From Candidatus Zhuqueibacterota bacterium (GTDB lineage: Bacteria > Zhuqueibacterota > Zhuqueibacteria > Zhuqueibacterales > Zhuqueibacteraceae), in NCBI GenBank assembly GCA_022616415.1, contig JAKEEU010000040.1:96065-160064 (forward strand): a stretch of DNA of 64,000 bases. Reading direction: 5' to 3'. The notes below the pieces were generated by a model. The model was not told the origin of the DNA. It saw nothing but the letters and a program-made list of their open reading frames with translations, and did no database searches. Position numbers and translations under genes: made by a program. This document shows, in pieces, positions 16,172 to 25,500 of the stretch (position 1 is the stretch's first letter; each line of letters opens with the position of its first letter).

Positions 16172-17854
16172 ATGATGCCATCAAATTCTTTCTCTCAAAG
16201 CAGCAAACAAACAACTCGGCCGGTGCGTTGGTGGCCCGCCGTCGCTATCATCGCGCTTACAATTGTGGCCGTCATATACATTTGGACGGCTGCTCTTTCC
16301 AGCCGGCAAATGCAAATCCAGTGGACCGGGCAAATCCTGATTTTGGCGATATTGCTTTTGCTCGTGTGGCTGCTCTTTTTCTCACGCCTGCGCTGGAAAG
16401 TCCGGCTGATTTCCTTCGGCGCCGTTGTTCTGATGCTCGGCGCGATACCCGCACTTTTTCGAGTGCGCGGTGTGAGTGGTGACATCCTGCCCATTCTGGA
16501 ATGGCGTTGGGCAAAGAGCGCTGTTGAAGCGTTGCCGACCAGCCCGCCGATCCAAACTGATACCACGACTGCTGCGACTGCGGTGCAATCTTCACTTTCG
16601 CCGGAGAGCGCTCCATCGCTTCCAGCCGCGTCTGGTCGACCCCAAAACGTCGAGGAAAAAGCGAAAGAAGTCGCGCGAGGAATTTTCACAGACTACCCGC
16701 AGTTTCTCGGCCCGCATCGCAACGCTACCGTAAACGGATTCAGATTGAATCGTAATTGGACGGAGCAACCTCCAAAGCAGATGTGGCGGCAACCCATCGG
16801 CGCGGGTTGGTCGGCATTTGCGGTCTCGGGAAATTTTGCCATCACACAAGAGCAGCGCGGCAAAATTGAAATGGTGGTTGCTTACGATCTAAAATCCGGC
16901 CGAGTGAAGTGGAGTCACGGCGATAGCACGGGTTATGAATCACCGATACCCGGAAACGGCCCACGCGCCACGCCGACGATTGCCGGCAATCGCGTTTACA
17001 CCTTGGGTGGAACCGGCATGCTCAACTGTCTTGATCTGGCAACCGGCAGGCGCTTATGGTCGAAGGACATTATTCAAGACAACGCTTCACGAATCAACAG
17101 TTGGGGCATGAGCGGCTCGCCGCTAATTCTCGACGGCTTGGTGATAGTGAGTGCCGGCGGCCGCGAGGGCAATTCGTTGGTGGCCTATCACGAAGATACC
17201 GGCGCGCGAATTTGGAGCGGCGGCAACGATCGCGCGGCTTACAGCTCGCCACTTGTCACGACGATTGCGGGCGTCCGGCAAATTCTCATTTTCAATCAAA
17301 ACAATGTCGCCGCGCACGATCCGACCACCGGCCAAATTCTTTGGCAGCAGGCCTGGCCCAGCGGCAGCGAATGCGTGGCGCAGCCGATTCCATTGCCCGG
17401 CGACCGCGTTTTCGTTTCGAGCGGCTACGGCATCGGCTGCAAGCTGTTTCAAATTCAGCATAACGAAGGCGGCGGCTTGTTCGCCTCGCTCATTTGGGAG
17501 ACGAATCGGCTCAAAGCCAAATTCACCAACGTCATTCATCGGGAAGGATACATTTATGGACTTGACGACGGCATTCTGGTTTGTCTCAATCTTGCGAACG
17601 GCGAGCGCAAATGGAAAGCCGGGCGTTATGGCCACGGACAAATGATCGGCGTTGGCGATCTGTTATTGATTCAAGCGGAGTCCGGCGACGTGGTTTTGGT
17701 CGAGGTGAATCCGCAGGCGCACGTTGAGTTGGCTCGCCTTGCCGCGCTGGATAACAAAACGTGGAACAATCCCGCGCTCGCCGGCCGCTATCTGCTCGTG
17801 CGCAACGATCGCGAGGCGGCGTGTTATGAATTGCCGTTGGAAATTGAATTATAG
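16172..17854 (+). CDS. Membrane-anchored PQQ-like beta-propeller protein
   Basis: Three hydrophobic segments near the N-terminus (WWPAVAIIALTIVAVIYIW, ILILAILLLLVWLLF and FGAVVLMLGAIPALF) are followed by a Pro/Thr-rich linker and a beta-propeller of PQQ-type repeats (for example DLATGRRLWSKDI and DPTTGQILWQQAW). The N-terminal layout matches the membrane anchor of quinoprotein glucose dehydrogenase-type enzymes, but PQQ-binding residues cannot be confirmed by eye. Many such proteins are scaffold propellers like BamB. The ATG at 16172 is preferred because the one at 16133 lies inside a repeat; neither has a strong ribosome site. Neighbours are unrelated. Confidence 0.85.
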   Translation: MMPSNSFSQSSKQTTRPVRWWPAVAIIALTIVAVIYIWTAALSSRQMQIQWTGQILILAILLLLVWLLFFSRLRWKVRLISFGAVVLMLGAIPALFRVRGVSGDILPILEWRWAKSAVEALPTSPPIQTDTTTAATAVQSSLSPESAPSLPAASGRPQNVEEKAKEVARGIFTDYPQFLGPHRNATVNGFRLNRNWTEQPPKQMWRQPIGAGWSAFAVSGNFAITQEQRGKIEMVVAYDLKSGRVKWSHGDSTGYESPIPGNGPRATPTIAGNRVYTLGGTGMLNCLDLATGRRLWSKDIIQDNASRINSWGMSGSPLILDGLVIVSAGGREGNSLVAYHEDTGARIWSGGNDRAAYSSPLVTTIAGVRQILIFNQNNVAAHDPTTGQILWQQAWPSGSECVAQPIPLPGDRVFVSSGYGIGCKLFQIQHNEGGGLFASLIWETNRLKAKFTNVIHREGYIYGLDDGILVCLNLANGERKWKAGRYGHGQMIGVGDLLLIQAESGDVVLVEVNPQAHVELARLAALDNKTWNNPALAGRYLLVRNDREAACYELPLEIEL

Positions 17855-17883
17855 CCAATTCTCTCAAAATTTTGGAGCACAAA

Positions 17884-18168
17884 ATGAGCAATGGAGCAGC
17901 AGTAGCGGCCGCAGCGGCCGCAGCAATCGCCAATGCGATCAAAGCTTCCGGTACGATCGTGCAAGTTGATCCCAAAGATTTTATGGCCATTTTGGCGAAA
18001 AGCAAAACGCCTTTGGTGGTGCAAGCGCAAGGCGGTATTTTCACCACGAAATATTCCTACCTGACCAGCTACAAAGGCCTGGCATTCTACACGAAAGTCT
18101 CGACCCCGCTCAATTTGCCCGGGGACATCGAACTCGTCATCGCGAAGAAAATTTGGATGCCGGATTAA
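17884..18168 (+). CDS. Small conserved protein with Ala-rich N-terminal helix, function unknown
   Basis: This 94-residue protein opens with an Ala-rich helix (MSNGAAVAAAAAAAIANAIK) followed by a compact domain (IVQVDPKDFMAILAKSKTPL) ending in DIELVIAKKIWMPD. I recall similar small proteins in many bacteria without assigned function, but cannot verify this here. GGAG six bases before the ATG at 17884 decides the start over an upstream in-frame ATG at 17872. It follows the PQQ-like gene by 29 bases and may be co-transcribed. A perfect hairpin lies downstream at 18285. Confidence 0.8.
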   Translation: MSNGAAVAAAAAAAIANAIKASGTIVQVDPKDFMAILAKSKTPLVVQAQGGIFTTKYSYLTSYKGLAFYTKVSTPLNLPGDIELVIAKKIWMPD

Positions 18169-18284
18169 AATATGCCCGAGCTAAAGCTCCGGGCTAAGAA
18201 ATGCAAGTCCGATAAATCGGCCTGAAGGCATTTGGGATTTAGAAATTGGCAAGCAGGGCGCTTTAGCGTCTTTCCGCCTGCTAG

Positions 18285-18304
18285 CCCCGAGATTCATCTC
18301 GGGG
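18285..18304 (+). terminator. Perfect 9-bp hairpin between the small gene and ridA
   Basis: CCCCGAGAT and ATCTCGGGG are separated by two bases, 34 bases before the ridA start. It could end transcription of the upstream gene or fold in the ridA leader. A second GC hairpin lies at 18174-18194. Confidence 0.45.
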
Positions 18305-18337
18305 TGATTCGGGTTAACAATACGGAGAACGACTCAC

Positions 18338-18736
18338 ATGCCAAGAACCAACATTTCCTCCGGCACACCGTGGGAACCCATCGTCGGTTACTCGCGCGCC
18401 GTGCGCCTCGGATCTCATATTCACGTTTCCGGAACGACCGCAACCGGCGACAATAATAAAATCGTGGGCATCGGCGACGCCCACGCTCAAACCATTCAAA
18501 CGCTCAAGAACATCGAATCGGCGCTCAGCAAAGCCGGCGCCAGCTTGAAAGACGTAGTGCGCACACGCATGTACGTGACGAATATTGCCGCAGATTGGGA
18601 AAAAGTGGGAAAGGCTCACGGCGAGTTCTTTGGCGAGATTCGCCCGGCCACGAGCATGGTGGAGGTAAGCCGTTTGATTGATCCTGAAATGCTGGTGGAG
18701 ATCGAGGCGGAGGCGATAATTAACGACGAAAGCTAA
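18338..18736 (+). CDS. ridA: RidA family enamine/imine deaminase
   Basis: The 132-residue protein is a RidA (YjgF/UK114) member. It has the family pattern [17 protein letters not shown] near residues 19-35, [10 protein letters not shown] with the substrate-binding Arg near 75, and VEIEAEAI at the end with the conserved Glu. Family members hydrolyse reactive 2-aminoacrylate made by pyridoxal-phosphate enzymes, protecting those enzymes. GGAG lies nine bases before the ATG. Some subfamilies lack the key Arg and have other roles; here it is present. Convergent with the OmpA gene, with a repeat between them. Confidence 0.92.
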   Translation: MPRTNISSGTPWEPIVGYSRAVRLGSHIHVSGTTATGDNNKIVGIGDAHAQTIQTLKNIESALSKAGASLKDVVRTRMYVTNIAADWEKVGKAHGEFFGEIRPATSMVEVSRLIDPEMLVEIEAEAIINDES

Positions 18737-18807
18737 ACTTTCCGCGCGGATAATAATCTGGAAAAAACCTATAAGCCTGATTTCCGCTTTTCAAGCAAAA
18801 AACATTT

Positions 18808-18873
18808 CCAACGGATAAAAGGCGGCCAACGGATTCAAAAATAAAATCCGTTGGCCGTTTTTTCATCCGGTGG
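18808..18873. repeat. CCAACGGAT palindromic repeat, copy 3
   Basis: This copy sits between the convergent ridA and OmpA-like genes, 72 bases from each end, where a bidirectional terminator is expected. The outer right arm has one change (CCGGTGG). Confidence 0.85.
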
Positions 18874-18944
18874 TTATTGGTTTTGTAAAAACCTGTTTGA
18901 CACGTCGCGCTCGTGTGATCTGCGCGCTAATAAAATTTTGCAGC

Positions 18945-19610
18945 TCATCCCGCGTTTTCTTTGGCCGCCTTTTTCAGCTTGTCGTTGGCCATCACCGCCA
19001 GATCGACGCGGCGATTGGCTTGCCGGCCTTGGTCCGTATCGTTGGCGGCAATGGGCTGCGACTCGCCATATCCCATAATCGTGAAGCGACTGGGATTGAC
19101 TTGCAGGCTGGCGAGATAATTGGCTACCGATTGCGACCGCAAGCGCGACAGCTCGAGGTTGTGCTCGTCGGAGCCGGAGTTGTCGGTGTGCCCTTCGAGC
19201 AGGATGTTCGTGTCCTCGTATTTTTGCAGAATATCCGCGAGCTTCTTGAGGTTTTCCATGCTCGCCGGTTTGAGGGTGGCTTTGTTCACGTCGAAGAGAA
19301 TGCCGGAATCAAACGTGATTTTGATGCCTTCACCGACGCGCTCGACTTTCGCGCCCGCGAGGTCGCGTTTCATTTCCGCGGCTTGTTTGTCCATGTAATT
19401 GCCGATATACGCGCCCGCCGCGCCACCGACTGCCGCACCCACGAGTGCTCCGAGCAAAGTGTTGCCCGCCGCCTTGCCGATCAAGCCGCCAACCACGGCG
19501 CCCGAGCCGGCGCCAATGGCCGCGCCCTTCTCTTTGCGGCTCCAACTGGAGCAGCCCACACTCATCAACAGCATCGACACACACAGCAGAAAAAGAATTG
19601 ATTTTTTCAT
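18945..19610 (-). CDS. OmpA-family lipoprotein with glycine-zipper segment
   Basis: The lipobox LLMSVGC places the lipidated Cys at residue 20. A glycine-zipper segment follows (about 29-70, AIGAGSGAVVGGLIGKAAGN), then an OmpA C-terminal peptidoglycan-binding domain (about 95-210). That domain shows GHTDNSGSDEHNLELS and RLRSQSVANYL, including the Asp and Arg that bind diaminopimelate. It probably ties the outer membrane to the wall. GGAG lies correctly before the ATG. The first about 30 residues are strikingly like those of the adjacent 5'-nucleotidase lipoprotein, including SRKEKGAA. Confidence 0.93.
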   Translation of the reverse strand: MKKSILFLLCVSMLLMSVGCSSWSRKEKGAAIGAGSGAVVGGLIGKAAGNTLLGALVGAAVGGAAGAYIGNYMDKQAAEMKRDLAGAKVERVGEGIKITFDSGILFDVNKATLKPASMENLKKLADILQKYEDTNILLEGHTDNSGSDEHNLELSRLRSQSVANYLASLQVNPSRFTIMGYGESQPIAANDTDQGRQANRRVDLAVMANDKLKKAAKENAG

Positions 19611-19679
19611 GGTGATTCTCCTTTCTCAAGTCCATTTGAGTTCATAACAACGTTCTGTTAATTTGATTGCTTAATTGGC

Positions 19680-19743
19680 GAAGTCGGACTTGCGCTCGGG
19701 GAAGTTTGAAAATTTGAAAAAATGCCTGCGCAAGTCCGACTTC
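19680..19743 (-). terminator. 16-bp inverted repeat at the end of the 5'-nucleotidase gene
   Basis: GAAGTCGGACTTGCGC and its exact complement GCGCAAGTCCGACTTC are 32 bases apart; the second arm overlaps the stop codon of the reverse-strand nucleotidase gene. It probably forms the 3' end of that transcript. Confidence 0.6.
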
Positions 19744-21286
19744 ACTTTGAAGCGAAAGTTTTCCGAAGCTGGTTGATCAGCGCCCGGCGCACTTCGATAA
19801 CACTATCATTGAGTACACGCAAATCCGGATTTTGCCGATTCAAGTAACTCAGGCCTTGCTCGTTTCCGGAAATCAAATAATCGCTCAACGCCGCTTTGTA
19901 ATTCCGGCGCTGATCGAGGGGCTTGCCATTAATCAACCAGTTGTTTTGCGCCTCGCTCCACCCGGCGTTGGTGGCGTGCAGGTATCCACCGCTGCCCTTG
20001 TTGGCCTGGCCTTGATCTAAAACCTGTTTGAGCAAACGCCCGCGCATTTCCACCGATACCACCTTGCCGCCGAACGGTAGAATGCGGATGACATCGTATT
20101 CGGTAATCGGGCCAGGCGGAATCTCGTCGTCAATTCGCACCGAGCCGCCGTTGAAGATAGCCAGCTCGGCGTCCGGCGTGGCCTGCAGAAATCCCTCCAC
20201 GATAATTTCCGTCAATTGGGTCGGGTGATTCCGCACGCTGGATTCCCGGCCATCCAGCGCCACGGATGAATTTACGACGAGCTTGTTCGGCTCGAATCCC
20301 ATTTGCCGAAACGCATTGAGTCCCAAATCGTCCCAATGCTGCACGACTTGACTGACTTCCGGATCGTCCGGAATTCTGTCGGTTATGGGCTGCAAACGCG
20401 AATTGATTTGCAAACGGCGTGCTTCGGTATCATAAATCAGCTCATGAATGTAAGCCGAGCGCGCATTGGCGTCCGCTTTGAAAATCGGCGTGAAATCGGT
20501 GCCGCGCCACACCTGAACGTTCTCGTGCTCGTGTCCGCCCAAAATCAAATCGATTTCCGGCATCGTTTGCGCCAATTCGATATCCTCGTCGAGTGTCAAA
20601 TGCGTTACCGCAATCAGAATATCAGCTTTTTCGCGCAAAGCTTGTACCTGCTTTTTTGCCGCTTCCAGCGGATCGATATAAGTCACATAATCGGGGTTAT
20701 TTTTGGTGATGGTCACCCCGAACATGGCAACGCGCGCCCGCTGATTCGAAGCGTTGGCAACCGTGAATACCACGTTTTCCGCCACGTTGGGGAATGCTTT
20801 TCCATTTTTATCAAACGCATTGCTGGAGAACCATTTGAAACGCGACTCGGACAAGCGTTGCAAAAAAGGCTGTTCTTTCAAATCGAATTCGTGATTGCCA
20901 AACGTGCAATAATTCAGGCCGACGGCATTGAGCACCGCGACCATTTGCTTGCCGTCCAGACGCTCGCCCTCAACTTTCGCCGTGCCAAGCGCGGAAGGGC
21001 TGAACAGATCACCCGCTAAAATCATGTACATATTCGGATTTTGCGCGGCGAGTTGTTTGCGTAATGTCGCCAGTCGCGCCATGCCGCCTTCCTTGCCGCC
21101 GCCCACCGGCGTGATCTCGTACACGTCATTGATCTGCAGCAAGGTGGTTTTAACAATGGTGTTGGGCGCCGGCTTGACGACCTCGCTGCCGGCTGCGGCG
21201 CCTTTTTCTTTGCGGCTATAACCGGAGCAACCCAAACTCAACACGAGCAGGGTGACGCAGAGCATCGACCAATATGTTTTTTTCAT
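19742..21286 (-). CDS. 5'-nucleotidase / UDP-sugar hydrolase family lipoprotein
   Basis: This is a 514-residue lipoprotein with lipobox VLSLGC near residue 20. The metallophosphoesterase motifs are in order: LLQINDVYEI, GDLFSPSALG, GNHEFDL, VTHLTLDED and GGHEHE. They are followed by the 5'-nucleotidase C-terminal domain with the substrate-binding segment (NGGSVRIDDEIPPG). It should remove phosphate from nucleotides outside the inner membrane. Start ATG 21286 gives a proper signal peptide; an upstream frame to 21409 does not. The stretch after the lipid Cys (GYSRKEKGAAAGSEV) copies the start of the glycine zipper of the neighbouring OmpA protein, which suggests the export signal was borrowed by local duplication. 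Confidence 0.93.
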   Translation of the reverse strand: MKKTYWSMLCVTLLVLSLGCSGYSRKEKGAAAGSEVVKPAPNTIVKTTLLQINDVYEITPVGGGKEGGMARLATLRKQLAAQNPNMYMILAGDLFSPSALGTAKVEGERLDGKQMVAVLNAVGLNYCTFGNHEFDLKEQPFLQRLSESRFKWFSSNAFDKNGKAFPNVAENVVFTVANASNQRARVAMFGVTITKNNPDYVTYIDPLEAAKKQVQALREKADILIAVTHLTLDEDIELAQTMPEIDLILGGHEHENVQVWRGTDFTPIFKADANARSAYIHELIYDTEARRLQINSRLQPITDRIPDDPEVSQVVQHWDDLGLNAFRQMGFEPNKLVVNSSVALDGRESSVRNHPTQLTEIIVEGFLQATPDAELAIFNGGSVRIDDEIPPGPITEYDVIRILPFGGKVVSVEMRGRLLKQVLDQGQANKGSGGYLHATNAGWSEAQNNWLINGKPLDQRRNYKAALSDYLISGNEQGLSYLNRQNPDLRVLNDSVIEVRRALINQLRKTFASK

Positions 21287-21311
21287 CGGATTCTTGCTTT
21301 CAAAAAAATCG

Positions 21312-21381
21312 CCAACGGACGAAAACACGACGAACGGATTTGTTTTTAAAATCATCCGTTGGTCGCTTTTTAATCCGGTGG
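21312..21381. repeat. CCAACGGAT palindromic repeat, copy 4
   Basis: The most diverged complete copy (arms CCAACGGAC and CCGGTGG, inner pair CGAACGGAT / ATCCGTTGG). It lies just after the Nudix stop codon and before the nucleotidase start, on the reverse strand. Confidence 0.8.
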
Positions 21382-21392
21382 GCACAAGATTC

Positions 21393-21866
21393 TCAAAGTT
21401 TTCTTCCAAACTTGCTTGCCAATTCGATTATTTTGTCGCGGTTTTCCCTAATCAACTGCGTTTGCTCCGGCCAGAAGAGATCGGGAAATTCGTCGATGGA
21501 GAACCATTTGATCTTGTAATGATGCTTTTTGTCGGTCGGTGTTCCGTCCACTTGCCCGGTGGCAAAAAGAAAATAATGCGTTTTCTTCCACGTTCGTTTG
21601 CCAAAATCCAGGCGTTCCCGCATTCCCAGCGGCGCCAGCAGCGTAAGCTGTGAGAAACCGGCTTCTTCCTCGATTTCACGCACCGCCGCTTGCTCCAAAG
21701 TTTCCCCGGCTTCGACGTGTCCCTTTGGCAGAACATATTGGCTCAGCCCTTTCTCTCCGACGAGCGCAATGTGGATGCGGCCATTTTTGACGCGCGCGAC
21801 GATACCGCCGGCGGAAATGTGCTCCGGCACGCCGGACGGCCGTTGATACCAGGTTTCGTCAATCAT
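21393..21866 (-). CDS. Nudix hydrolase
   Basis: The 157-residue protein carries an intact Nudix box at 49-71 (GHVEAGETLEQAAVREIEEE, then AGF), matching GX5EX7REUXEEXGU at every position. It should hydrolyse a nucleoside diphosphate linked to another group. The overall form (AGGIVARVKNGR, VLPKGHVEAGE) is closest to the diadenosine-polyphosphate/MutT-like members; the substrate cannot be read. Its ribosome site is weak. It lies between the restriction-modification pair and the nucleotidase, all on the reverse strand. Confidence 0.9.
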   Translation of the reverse strand: MIDETWYQRPSGVPEHISAGGIVARVKNGRIHIALVGEKGLSQYVLPKGHVEAGETLEQAAVREIEEEAGFSQLTLLAPLGMRERLDFGKRTWKKTHYFLFATGQVDGTPTDKKHHYKIKWFSIDEFPDLFWPEQTQLIRENRDKIIELASKFGRKL

Positions 21867-21882
21867 TCTACTTGTTCTTTTT

Positions 21883-22515
21883 TTATGCTACCGATTGTCG
21901 AAAGTCCGCCCATAAATGGGATAAAACAAAGCCATCTGCGCTTCTCTGTAAATGCTGCGTGAGATAAGAAACTCCCCCTTCCTTAAAGGCGCCATTAATT
22001 TTTATCACATCTAGTTTTTGGTACCTGGCTTTTTCGTTGATAGTTTCAAGCAAAGGGAGAAATTTCCCTTCTTGGACGTATCCAAGCATAGCTCCCATAG
22101 GCGGGAAAGATTGAGCATACCTTCCGGATTGGTACCTTAATACACCTTTTCTGACGTAGTTGTAGCAATAGTCTGTATCTGCTTCGAGTCTATTGACACG
22201 TACCAACTTGCATTCCACATCGTAATCGCATTGATTGTACTCAGGATCATTGAAAGTGAAGCGAATGTCAGGGCGGGCAATTGGCTCAGAATCATCATCC
22301 TGCTCAAACGAAGATACTTCGAATTGAAGTGTCCAAGCTAATCCTTTAAGTTTTCGTATATTTCGCAAAATCGGGCGCAGCTTTCCTGTGATCGTCTTTT
22401 CTTCATCAGTCGAATTGACAATTCGTTTGACAATTAATTGTTGCAGTGCTTCTGTAAGACAAGTAAGGATTCTTTTTTCCTCATCAGCCCATAAATTCAA
22501 GGACACCCAAGTCAT
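21883..22515 (-). CDS. PD-(D/E)XK nuclease-like partner of the methylase
   Basis: This 210-residue protein contains PD at 82-83 (ARPDIRFTF) and ECK at 101-103 (YDVECKLVRV), the order and spacing of the PD-(D/E)XK nuclease core, after a helical N-terminal region. It is likely the endonuclease, or a nuclease subunit, of the adjoining methylase. Its ATG at 22515 lies inside the last codons of the methylase gene (32-base overlap) and has GGAG eight bases upstream, so translation is coupled. Base composition is AT-richer than the flanking genes, like its partner. The family is not recognised by name. Confidence 0.75.
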   Translation of the reverse strand: MTWVSLNLWADEEKRILTCLTEALQQLIVKRIVNSTDEEKTITGKLRPILRNIRKLKGLAWTLQFEVSSFEQDDDSEPIARPDIRFTFNDPEYNQCDYDVECKLVRVNRLEADTDYCYNYVRKGVLRYQSGRYAQSFPPMGAMLGYVQEGKFLPLLETINEKARYQKLDVIKINGAFKEGGVSYLTQHLQRSADGFVLSHLWADFRQSVA

Positions 22516-25500
22516 TGACGCGACTCCTGTTACGTTGCCATTCGAGTTTGAATACTTCCGTCAGAAGCTCTTGGGCATCCTGACGTGCTTGTGATTTTGT
22601 CCAAAGCCGGCGCTCCGCGCGCTTGATAATAAACATCGAGGAGTCGTGCAATACTTTAACGATGCTATCAATGTAAATTCCAGCGCTATATTCTTTTCTT
22701 AGCGTTTTGCACAACCGCTTAAACCAAATTTGCCACTCCGAGTCATCTATTATCGGTTTATGAGTAACCGCTGTGCCTAAATTTTTAAGATCAAAAGAGA
22801 TTCCAACTAACAGACCACGATACGACGCATAAATTTGCGCTTCTAATTCTTTCCCTTGTGATGCCAGCCGTTCGCGCCACGTTTCTAAGAAGGTATCGCA
22901 ATAATCTTTCAAACGGTCAACCGCAGGCGGTTTGGCAGCTTGCGATTTAGACCCCTTGTAAAAGAATTCAAGCGTGACCTGACACAAATCGCGCACTAAA
23001 TCTTTCTGGGCTTCCGATAACCCATAAAGATCAAAGATGGCCTCATCAAGTCCATCTTGCAACCTCCGCCAACCAGGACTTTTAAAATCAAACAAATTGG
23101 GGGTATCACTGCGATTAACGATCTGTTCGACTGCATCAATAATTCTATTTTGCAAAGCTTGATCTTCTGGAAAAATAATTGGTAAGTGCAAATGTTCTTC
23201 CTTATCAATCGTATGATGCCATAACCCCCATGTTGCGCAAGTCAAAAAATGGTAATATTTCGCCAGCGAAGACAATATAAAACCGGTTAAAACAGTTTTT
23301 TGGACCTCATTCAGATGATCCAACCGGAAGCCCATAAATTTGTCGGTAAAGGCAAAAGGATCATCAGCTAGTCTTGCTTGAATTTCACCTAATTTTAATC
23401 CCCCGCGGGAGATACCGCGTTTTACAATTAGGCGGCTACCTTTATACAAATTAAGATTCCCTAAGCGGCGAATTGAGCGACGCTTTATGGGAACTTTTAA
23501 TTGTGCTAGCGGTGCATTTATGCCAAATGAATCTTTGGGGAGTTCAAATTCAACTTTTAAATCATCGGTAGAATATTTTCCTCTTATATCTCCAAATCCT
23601 CGTCCAGAATCATCGACAATCTCATTCATTGAAGAACAACAACCTTTTAATTCTTCAATCAAATCAACGTCGTTTAATCCGCCCCACATCAATGTTTTCC
23701 AAAGCCAGTCCTTTGCCAAAAAATCACTCTGAGAAGCTTTGCGCAAGTCGGTTTTGTCAATAAGAACGGCTTGCAACTGCTCAACGAATGCGCTCCGTTT
23801 TATTGAAACGTAGGAAATTTTATTTCGCAACGCTTCTTCTGGCTGAGCAGGGACAAAAAACACTGCTGCAAACGGAACGATGGCTTCACTTTTCTGCTTT
23901 CGGAAAAACACGTGACGCACGTGGGCGAAATTATAAACCGCGCGAATGCGAGTTTGCTGCAACCAGCGTTGGCGAAACAATTTGCTCTTTTTCTCGTGTT
24001 CGAAAAGTATTCCGGTCGAAACCAACAAGCCAATCTCGCCACCTGGTTTCAGCAGTTGCTGGGCGCGCCAAATGAAACATTGCGAGAGTTCTTTGTAACC
24101 AACCGGATACCGGAAAGCCTTGCACCACTGCGTGGCCAATCGATGATCTGATGAATCTTCGGCTCCCCAAGGTGGATTGCCAACAACGATGTCAAACTGA
24201 AAAACTTTCAGAGGCAAAACAGGTTGCTTGCTCGCACGTTCGTCACCAGCCCGACCGGCGTATTGTTCATTCTGCTCAAGGCGCTTCTTTAATTCGACTT
24301 GTTCAATTGGAGTAAGATAAAACGTGTTGCCATGAAACAAATTTCTACCGCTATCGGCTTGGCTTGGATCATAAACCAACTTCGGAAGTTTCTTGTGTTG
24401 GCGTATGTCAGGTGGGTCGCGAAATTCTAAAAACGCAAGATATAGACTAAAGGCTGCCACTTGTACGGCTGATTTATTGACATCGATGCCGAAAATCCGT
24501 TCTGTCAGTAATTTTGTTAATTCTGCGCGCGATATTTCAGAAACGTTTTTCAGGTGGCATTCGTGATAAACCAAGCGTTTAAAAGCTTCCACTAAAAAAA
24601 TGCCGGATCCGCAAGCGGGGTCAAGAATTTTTGCGTCTGCAGCGAGCCTTTCCGTTGTCAAACATTGTGTGAGGACAAAATCGACCAATGTGGTCGGCGT
24701 GTAGTGGGTGCCTTTATCTTCTCCGCTGCTATGCTCGTGATAGAACTCCTCATAAATGTTGCTGATTAGCTCTATCGGAATGATGTCAAACTGATAAGCC
24801 CAAAAAAACAAATCAGCTTGATCTCCCATGCCTTTGCCCAAGAGAAATTCACGCAATAGCTGCACCTCATTGTCATCAATCTCCTTTTCCTCCTCATCAC
24901 TTAATGGGAACAGGTCACCGTTAAAATCATCACCTAGTTTGTGGAAAAGCTTATATGTATGTTTTTTGCTGGTCAAAACATCGGTGTAACACCGATATTC
25001 ACCGTTTTGGTTCAGAGATTTATCAGCAAAATAGTCTTCTACAAGCACATTGCGGTCCTCGAGATACCTAATGAAAATAGAGCGCCCAATCAAAGCATGA
25101 GCATATTCACGCTTCTTTCGTTCTGGTCCTTCCAATTTTTTCCTTAACAAGCGTAAATTCTTCAACAGCCATTGATCAACTCGGTTTTCACGCTGGAAGT
25201 CTTTGCTCTTTTTCTTGAAAAGATAACCACTTTCAATCGCTGGACGTGAAAACTCTTTTAATGCATCGACCACTTCAGCCACTTGCGTAATGATTTTTAC
25301 CTGTTTCAACCAGCGATTCTCAGAACGCCATGTTTCCAGATTGCGAACAGGTTTTTGATAAGCGCTGTAAACACGCAACTCGCCTGGCAAAGCCACGAAA
25401 AAGAGAGGGACGCGACTGGTATTCCAGACTTTCAAGTGCAATTGCCGGATTTCCTCTTCAATTAATTCGGAATCTGTGTCGGGATGGAAATCGAGTTTAA

